Source: CAUZIZ01 sp965219855 (lineage in GTDB: Bacteria > Acidobacteriota > UBA6911 > RPQK01 > JAJDTT01). From it: a DNA stretch of 64,000 nucleotides. Position numbers and translations under genes: made by a program. Every line of letters begins with the position of its first letter. Within the stretch, counting starts at the first letter, position 1. This document shows positions 58,593 through 64,000 of the stretch, in pieces. The notes under the pieces were generated by a model. That model searched no databases. It had not been told where the DNA came from and saw nothing but the letters and a program-made list of their open reading frames with translations. The stretch is from the NCBI GenBank assembly GCA_965219855.1, contig CBDCOR010000012.1, positions 1,178,001 through 1,242,000 of the forward strand. Direction: 5' to 3'.

Positions 58593-59366
58593 TCATTTCT
58601 CTTTCCCTCGCTTCGGGGTGGATTTCTCTCGTTGCTGTCGCTCGTAGAGGCGATAGCTCTTGCCCCGAATGAAGGTGACTTCCGAAGTGTGCAGGAAGCG
58701 GTCCAGCAGCGCCGAGGTGGCCGCCGTATCTCCTCCCAGCATCGCGCCCCAGTCCTCCAGGGGTCGATTCGAACTGAGGATCGTCGAGGTCTTCTGGTAT
58801 CGGCGGTGCAGGATCTCCAACAGATCTTCTGCCGCCGACTCCGGCACTCTGCGGAGTCCCAGATCCTCGAGGATCAGCAGCGGGATCCGGGTCATCTCCG
58901 TAATGTAAGATCGGCGTCTGCCGGTGGCCGTGGCTTCGGCGATGTCTTCCAGCAGATCGAAAGCCGACTTGTACTGCACCCGGTGACCGGCTTCGACCGC
59001 CTTGATCCCGACGGTGATGATCAGATGGCTCTTGCCGACTCCGGTCTGACCGATGACCAACCAGCCGCGGCGCTGTTGGATGAATCGGCCGGTAGCCAGA
59101 TCGAAGATCTGCTGCCGGTTGATGGAGGGGTTAAAGGAGAAGTTAAAGTCCTCCAAGTGCTTTTGTTCCGGAAACTGGGCCTGGCGCAAACGTCGCTCCA
59201 ACAGCCGGTCCCGACGGCGGGTCAGCTCGTCATCAATCAGCAGCTCAAAGAACTCCTGATGGCTGAGCCTTCCCTGGACGGCTTGTTGCAGGCGAACGTC
59301 AAAGACCTGAGCCAGGCCCGAGAGCCGGAGGTGACGAAGTTTTCGTTCCAGTTCTGATGAGATCAT
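58593..59366 (-). CDS. istB: IS21 helper ATPase IstB, copy 2
   Basis: IstB is an AAA+ ATPase that assembles and activates the transposase on target DNA. The 257-residue protein has an N-terminal domain (MISSELERKLRHLRLSGLAQ), Walker A GQTGVGKSH, Walker B LLILEDLGLR and a C-terminal arginine-rich end. It is intact, unlike the copy-1 gene. Its start overlaps the istA stop by 4 bases. Confidence 0.94.
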   Translation of the reverse strand: MISSELERKLRHLRLSGLAQVFDVRLQQAVQGRLSHQEFFELLIDDELTRRRDRLLERRLRQAQFPEQKHLEDFNFSFNPSINRQQIFDLATGRFIQQRRGWLVIGQTGVGKSHLIITVGIKAVEAGHRVQYKSAFDLLEDIAEATATGRRRSYITEMTRIPLLILEDLGLRRVPESAAEDLLEILHRRYQKTSTILSSNRPLEDWGAMLGGDTAATSALLDRFLHTSEVTFIRGKSYRLYERQQREKSTPKRGKEK

Positions 59367-60859
59367 TCTGGTTCTCCTGTGGGATCGGTGATCTGGTACT
59401 CGGACAGCGGTCGGATCAACTCGTGCTCGGAGGTAAACAAAGAGCGCTGCGGCACGTCCAGTCGCTTACACAAAGCCACCAGAGTCCGGTAGCGGAAGGC
59501 GTCATGTGCGAGCGCCTTGCCGCAGGCTTCGTCGACGACCGAAGCGCGGTAGCGGCGGGTCAGCGAGATCATGCCCTGCACGAGTCGGTAGGCGAGCATG
59601 TCTCGGACCTCCAGAGCTCGCTCGGCCCAGCGGTGCGCCTCTGGACCCACGGCTCGGGCTTGCTTCAGCAGATGATGCTCGGTTCGATAGTGCGCGTAGC
59701 GTTTGCGTTCCGGAAGATGGCTCGTTTCGGTTCGGAATCTCCCCGGCGGGTGCTTCGGATGCAGGGCCACCTGTTGCTCACGAAAGAAGACGCGGACGAT
59801 ACGATCATCCCAGTGCACGGCGACTTCACAACCGAGCAGATGATTGGGCACCGAGTAGAACGCTCGGTCGACTTCGATGTGGCCATCGGTGGAGACCGTT
59901 CGACGGCCCACGCGGAAGAAACTGAAGCGGGAATCCGGAAGCGGTCGGAGATGCTTCTGTTCTTCGACAAAGCGGGGCCAGACCTGCTGCTTGGTGGTGC
60001 CGTGGATGCGCTGGCGGGCGATTCGCTCGTTCCAACTCTGCAGATGCTCATTCTGCGCATCCAGGCTCTCGAAGCGGCGAGCTTTGAGCGCGCTGGAGTC
60101 GGTATATCCGATGCTTCTTTCGACTTTTCCGTTCTCGTTCGGAGCGCCCGGATGGATGGGCAGCACGGCGAAGCCGTAGTGGCGAGCGAGCGCACTGAAG
60201 ACGGCATTGACCTCGGGGTCCACCAAGCAAGCCCGGGTGATCCCGGCCTTGAGGTTATCGAGGCGAACCACCTCCACGCCGCCTCCAAAAGCGTGAAAAG
60301 CCTCCTCGACACAGCGGATGAACGTCTTCAGTTCCTGCCGCCAGACGACTTCCTCATAGGAGTGGCGCGAGTGGCAGAGGACGGCCTTGAACAGATGAGG
60401 ACGGCGGTAACGACCCGATTCGGTCCGAGTCAGGGCTCCTTTGCCGAAGTCGATCTGCAGGTCCCGACCGGGGGGAGTTTCCACCCGAGCAAACACGCGA
60501 GGACTCTCCGCCTTGAGCTTTCCACAGAAGCGCTTGACGGAGTTGTAGGCTCCCCCGAATCCCTGCTCGAAGACCAGGTCCTGCCAGATCCGCTTGGCCT
60601 GCAATCCCTGCTGGAGTTTCTTTTCAATCTGCTCCCGAAAGGGCTCACAGAAGCTGCGCAGACCCGGGGGCCGCTTTGGCCGCTTTTGCTCCTCCGAGCC
60701 GGGGGCCACTTTGGCCGGTTTTGAATCTCGGGAGGGATCATAGCGGGCAATCCTCTCTCGTCGGACTCCCACCTCTCGCTCGATCCGACGATACGACCAG
60801 CCCAGCTTCAGGAGCGCCAAAACCGTTTGCTTCTTTTCCATTTTCAATGTATTGGCCAT
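59363..60859 (-). CDS. istA: IS21-family transposase IstA, copy 2
   Basis: The 498-residue sequence is identical in translation to copy 1 (35558-37054). It has the helix-turn-helix start, catalytic Asp in DLQIDFGKGALT, Asp in VVRLDNLKAG and Glu in NENGKVERSIGY. The first about 60 codons include DNA words that repeat the element's terminal repeats (near 60678-60690 and 60703-60725). With istB intact beside it, this element is likely competent. Confidence 0.95.
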   Translation of the reverse strand: MANTLKMEKKQTVLALLKLGWSYRRIEREVGVRRERIARYDPSRDSKPAKVAPGSEEQKRPKRPPGLRSFCEPFREQIEKKLQQGLQAKRIWQDLVFEQGFGGAYNSVKRFCGKLKAESPRVFARVETPPGRDLQIDFGKGALTRTESGRYRRPHLFKAVLCHSRHSYEEVVWRQELKTFIRCVEEAFHAFGGGVEVVRLDNLKAGITRACLVDPEVNAVFSALARHYGFAVLPIHPGAPNENGKVERSIGYTDSSALKARRFESLDAQNEHLQSWNERIARQRIHGTTKQQVWPRFVEEQKHLRPLPDSRFSFFRVGRRTVSTDGHIEVDRAFYSVPNHLLGCEVAVHWDDRIVRVFFREQQVALHPKHPPGRFRTETSHLPERKRYAHYRTEHHLLKQARAVGPEAHRWAERALEVRDMLAYRLVQGMISLTRRYRASVVDEACGKALAHDAFRYRTLVALCKRLDVPQRSLFTSEHELIRPLSEYQITDPTGEPE

Positions 60860-61078
60860 CGGCGCATCCTACGCCGGATGCGGCCCTCAATGGCTCTTGA
60901 AAATGGCCGGTTTTGAAGTGGCCCTCACTGGCCGCTTTTGGGTGGCCCCTGACAGCATACCTGGCATTTTTGGCAGAACTTGTGGATTTCGTAGTCCACG
61001 GGCGTGTCGTAAGTCACGGGTGCATCCGTAGTGACGATTGCCAGCCGACATCTCGACCCGAAGTGCGGCGTGATTGGC

Positions 61079-61118
61079 GACAGTTAGAATTTCCCACGAC
61101 GACAAATAGAATTCCCCA
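61079..61118 (+). repeat. IS21-type terminal repeats of a third element
   Basis: GACAGTTAGAATTTCCCAC and GACAAATAGAATTCCCCAC are tandem variants placed just ahead of an istA start, as in the multiple transposase-binding repeats at IS21 ends. They suggest the left end of a third, different IS21 element at about 61075. Confidence 0.6.
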
Positions 61119-61149
61119 CTTTTTCAGGGCTGATCCTGACCATGAGGGC

Positions 61150-61875
61150 ATGGTTAAGGATCAGCAAGTGCGGAGGTTAGTAAAGTTGCAAAAGAACGAG
61201 AAGACGCTAACGATGGCGGCGGCCAAAGCGGGGCTGTCGCGAAAGACGGCTCGGAAGTACCTGAAGTCGGGAAAGCTGCCGAGCCAGAGTCAGCCGGAGC
61301 GATATTGGCGAACTCGATCGGATCCGTTCGAGTCGGTGTGGCCAGAGGTGGAAGAGATCCTGAAGCGATCTCCGACGGTGGAAGCGACAGCGGTGTTCGA
61401 GTATTTGTGCCGCCAGCAGGAAGGGGCCTTCCAGCAAGGTCAGTTGAGGACGCTGCAGCGCAGGATCAAGCAGTGGAAGGCACAACACGGAGAAGCGAAG
61501 GAGGTGATGTTCCCGCAGAAGTATCGGCCGGGACATCAATCTCAATCGGACTTTACGTTTATGGGGCGTCTGGGAGTGACGATCCAGGGCCAGCCGTTTC
61601 CCCATCTGCTGTACCACTTTGTTTTGGCCTACTCGAACTGGGAAGCGACCACGCTGTGTTTCAGTGAGTCCTTTGAGAGCCTCAGCCTGGGGCTTCAGAA
61701 CGCGTTGTGGGAGTTGGGGGCGCTGCCCGAGGAACACCGAACAGACCGGCTTTCGGCGGCCGTCAACAACCTGAAACGGGAAGAGTTCACCGAGCGCTAT
61801 CAAGGGTTGCTGAGACACTTCGGGATGCGCTCGAGTCGCACCCAGGCAGGAAAGGCTCACGAGAATGTCAAGTGA
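61150..61875 (+). pseudogene. istA: IS21-family IstA of a different subgroup, truncated
   Basis: The ATG at 61150 begins MVKDQQVRRLVKLQKNEKTL, and a helix-turn-helix follows (TMAAAKAGLSRKTARKYLKS). The catalytic core starts with HQSQSDFTFMGRLGVTI and ALPEEHRTDRLSAAVNNLKR. The protein stops after TQAGKAHENVK, exactly where the family continues with the catalytic Glu helix, so about half is missing. It is unlike the two other istA genes in the window. Confidence 0.85.
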
Positions 61876-62626
61876 CAGGAACTTTCACGACCTTAGGGGA
61901 CGTATTGTTTTACGACCCTTCCCCGGTTAGTAAAAACGCAGGTTCGGGAGGAACCTGAACGTGTTCGTCTTTTGTTCGATAAAAGTTTGTTCTCCTGATT
62001 TCAAGGGCAGCCTTTGATTTCTCTTCTCGAGCGGGAGGCATCCGGTGGGAAAACCGCTTTGGGTTTTTCCACGGGAGGGCGAGCGCCGTCCCAAAGCATA
62101 GATTCATTTGGATGTAAGCAGCCGCAGAAGCTGTGGGAACTGTGGGAAACTCCGTCCGAAGGAGTTTTCCAAGCGCTGTGGGAACGGTGGACAAACCACC
62201 CGAGCCGAATCGGCAGGCACAAAGTGGACTTGGTTTTCCACGGTTTCCACAGCGCGGCAGTTTCCATAGCTTTCTTTCGCCCCAGTAGGCGAGCTTGGCT
62301 CGGGTCCCGAACTGGGGTATCTGAGGACCCGGTCTCCCGACGATCGGAGCTTGACGGGCGACTGGGGGGAAAGTTTTTTCCGGATTCTCTTGCAAACCCC
62401 TTCTCCTGGACGTCTGTTCCCGGAGAGGGACCCTAGCCCAGCCGGGAGAACGCTCTTGAGGGCATGCTGGCGGGGGCGTCTGTCGCTTCCTCATGCGGGT
62501 TCCTGGATGAAGGTCACCTTTGGTGCGCTCCCGCCGGTTTGTCATGAGGCAACGGTCTGACATCAGTTTGAATCTTGCTAAGCGAATGCGCCCCGGAGTT
62601 TTAATCGTCACTGATCACTGAGTGTC
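61876..62626. other. Gene-free region with IS21-associated repeats
   Basis: No credible gene is present. It includes a perfect short hairpin CAGGTTCGGGAGGAACCTG near 61940 and, at 62120-62282, a close copy of the TGTGGGAA block found in IS21 copy 2. An open reverse-strand frame (61910-62611) is basic, of low complexity and overlaps the repeats, so it is not accepted as a gene. Confidence 0.6.
62120..62282. repeat. Non-coding TGTGGGAA block, second copy
   Basis: It matches 58196-58370 across two main stretches: AGAAGCTGTGGGAACTGTGG through GCGCTGTGGGAACGGTGGA, and CCACGGTTTCCACAGCGCGG through CAGTTTCCATAGCTTTC. The spacer between them differs. It lies in the same relative place, downstream of an istB. 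Confidence 0.7.
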
Positions 62627-63457
62627 TCAGACGGAGGGAGCCCGCAGGGCGGCTGGAGTCTGAGCCGCTTCGGCGGCGGCCGCCCCCCCTGCCAGGGCCC
62701 GTTCCAAATCCCTGAGCCGATAACTCCTTCCCTTGATATTCAGCACGTGGCAATGGTGCAGCAGCCGGTCCAGTAACGCGGTCGCCATCACTTCGTCTCC
62801 GGCCAGGATCTCGGGCCAGTCCTTGACTGATTTGTTGGTGGTGATCAAGGTGGCTCCCTTTTCGTAGCGGGCACTGACGAGCCGGAACAACAGGCTGGCC
62901 TCCAGCCGGCTCATGACCTGGAACCCGACCTCGTCGATGATCAGCAGCGCCACGTTGACATACTTCTTACGGCGCAGCGCCTTGGGGGCCAACTCGGCGT
63001 CCAGCTTCATGGCGTGAAGCAGATCATCCAGTCGAAAGAAGGACAGCGAGAAACCGTTTTCGATGGCTTTGGCTCCCAGGGCCACCGCCAAATGCGTCTT
63101 TCCCACGCCCGGCGGACCCTGGAGCAAAACCGTCTCGTGCTCGCGGATCCACTCACAGGTGGCCAAGGTCTCGATGCGGCTCTTGCGGATCGCCGGCTGA
63201 AAGTTAAAATCGAAGTTCCCCAACGTCTGACCCGGCGGCAGTCCCGACAGTCTCAGCGAGGTCTTGATCCGTCGCTCCTCCCGATGGGCCAGTTCGCTCC
63301 AAAGCAGTTCGTCCAAAAAGCGATGGACCGAGAGGTTTTTCTTCACCGCCTGGCCCACCAGCTCGGACAGTTGCTCGCTGGCATGCATCAGACCCAGCTG
63401 CTCCAGTGACTGACGGGTTTGATCCAGATCCACGCGTCCCTTCGTCGCCGCGCTCAT
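62627..63457 (-). CDS. istB: IS21 helper ATPase IstB of a further element
   Basis: The 276-residue AAA+ protein has Walker A GPPGVGKTH (114-122) in VLLQGPPGVGKTHLAVALG, Walker B VALLIIDEVGFQ and the sensor region ATLITTNKSVKDWPEI. It clearly differs from the istB at 58593. It overlaps the istA stop by 4 bases. An Ala/Pro-rich C-terminal tail (AGGAAAAEAAQTPAALRAPS) is unusual. Confidence 0.93.
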   Translation of the reverse strand: MSAATKGRVDLDQTRQSLEQLGLMHASEQLSELVGQAVKKNLSVHRFLDELLWSELAHREERRIKTSLRLSGLPPGQTLGNFDFNFQPAIRKSRIETLATCEWIREHETVLLQGPPGVGKTHLAVALGAKAIENGFSLSFFRLDDLLHAMKLDAELAPKALRRKKYVNVALLIIDEVGFQVMSRLEASLLFRLVSARYEKGATLITTNKSVKDWPEILAGDEVMATALLDRLLHHCHVLNIKGRSYRLRDLERALAGGAAAAEAAQTPAALRAPSV

Positions 63458-64000
63458 CGGGCCACCTCCGCCAGAGCTTGGTACAGGTCCAGAGGACGCT
63501 GCTCCACCGGCATCTGATAGATCTGTTCCAGCCGTTGTCCCATCTTGCCCAAGGGCGGCGGAGCGAGGACCCGCTCCGTCGCTTCTCCTTGCCAGCAGCT
63601 GGGATCGATCAGAATCCGCGCCGGCGTGTGGCGCTCATACTCCCGCAGGACCTTTCCCTCGGCTAAGATCTGAACCTTGCCCGAGCAGCCCCGCACCTCC
63701 ACCTGGCGGCCTACCCATTGAAAGGGAACCGGATAGCAGTGATCTTCGAAGCGAACCATGCAGTCCCGATGGACTGGCCGCGTGACCACCACATCGAAGG
63801 GTTCGGGAAGGATCGGCAAGGGCGCCAGACGCTCCAGCTCCGCTCGCCAACTCTCCTCGACAGTGAGGCCGGTGGCCGGACACACCGCTCGACGGGACCA
63901 GCGCGAGACCTGTCCATCGGTGAAGTGCTGCAACTCCTCGAGGTCTTCCCAGTATTGGCTCTGCGGCTCCACCAGCAAACGCGAAAGTCGGACTTTGGCC
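63454..64000 (-). CDS. istA: IS21-family transposase IstA, C-terminal part (runs off the window)
   Basis: The frame is open to the window edge. The visible C-terminal part includes WSRRAVCPATGLTVEESWRA, VTRPVHRDCMVRFEDHCYPV and RHTPARILIDPSCWQGEA, corresponding to the beta-barrel and tail after the catalytic core. The catalytic residues lie beyond the edge. It pairs with the istB at 62627. Confidence 0.85.
   Translation of the reverse strand, partial: AKVRLSRLLVEPQSQYWEDLEELQHFTDGQVSRWSRRAVCPATGLTVEESWRAELERLAPLPILPEPFDVVVTRPVHRDCMVRFEDHCYPVPFQWVGRQVEVRGCSGKVQILAEGKVLREYERHTPARILIDPSCWQGEATERVLAPPPLGKMGQRLEQIYQMPVEQRPLDLYQALAEVAR

Larger units (their letters stand above)
58050..60954 (-). 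mobile_element. IS21-family element, copy 2 (complete)
   Basis: The left end TGTCGGGGGCCACTTCAAAA and the right end, read inward, TGTCAGGGGCCACCCAAAAG are matched termini ending in TGT...ACA, as usual for IS21. Internal repeats of the end words (GCGGCC, AACCGGCC) follow at both ends. It holds intact istA and istB with a 4-base overlap and about 540 non-coding bases between istB and the left end. No clear target duplication was found. Confidence 0.88.

Noticed and set aside
61910..62611. 233-codon reverse-strand frame downstream of an IS21 istB
   Set aside because: It is basic, of low complexity and overlaps the TGTGGGAA block; the related block at 58196 keeps a different frame.
1..64000. tRNA, rRNA or CRISPR loci
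   Set aside because: None was recognised by eye in the intergenic regions; a covariance-model scan would be needed to be certain.

Overview
The window comes from a diderm (Gram-negative type) bacterium of moderately high GC. It carries LPS/outer-membrane genes (lptB, bamA, skp/ompH-like, fabZ, lpxA, lpxI, lolC/E, lolD). Several features point to Acidobacteriota: a planctomycete-type cytochrome (PSD1) gene next to a DUF1501 gene, decayed serine/threonine kinases with TolB-like propellers, C-terminal remnants of large TonB-dependent receptors, and a sigma-54/HPr-kinase/PTS cluster. This placement is an inference from gene content, not from a database search.

Region 1 (1-29963) is mostly conserved core genome: the tail of an upstream gene, lptB, rpoN, hprK, a mannose-family EIIA, HPr and EI (a PTS with no permease in view); a repeat-filled gap; a CDP-alcohol phosphotransferase, an enoyl-CoA hydratase and ribH; an IS4-family element inserted between ribH and nusB; nusB-lysS-lolC/E-lolD; clpC; bamA-skp-fabZ-lpxA-lpxI-oxidoreductase; a SpoIID-like lipoprotein; a complete group II intron; miaA; gatB and a receiver protein. 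Many neighbours overlap by 4 bases or are separated by a few bases, so they are probably co-transcribed.

Region 2 (29963-39430) is a mobile-element graveyard: a MITE-like element, a hybrid histidine kinase, the 3' half of a subtilase gene, an IS481 fragment cut by a partial IS21 element, and a second group II intron that ends at the IS21 terminus.

Region 3 (39659-47015) is metabolic/accessory: a phytanoyl-CoA dioxygenase-family protein, the PSD1 cytochrome and its DUF1501 partner, a small membrane protein, and a membrane-dipeptidase-like lipoprotein split by a ten-C tract.

Region 4 (47016-64000) is decaying accessory DNA: a frameshifted IS1634-type element, receptor and kinase remnants, two toxin-antitoxin modules, a glycosyltransferase, an ISNCY-like element, a bactofilin-like membrane protein, a PLP enzyme cut by a full-length IS21 element, and parts of further IS21-type elements. 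The window's left edge cuts a gene just upstream of lptB and its right edge cuts an istA.

The clearest unexplained signals are interspersed non-coding repeats. They include a palindrome family with TTTCTCATC termini, a GGACGTAGC hairpin family whose empty copy defines the group II intron boundaries exactly, paired GGCAAAGG inverted repeats with equal 83-base loops, a 183-bp element with 24-bp terminal repeats, and a non-coding block shared by two unlike IS21 elements. I did not find CRISPR arrays, tRNA or rRNA genes, or a convincing new defence system.
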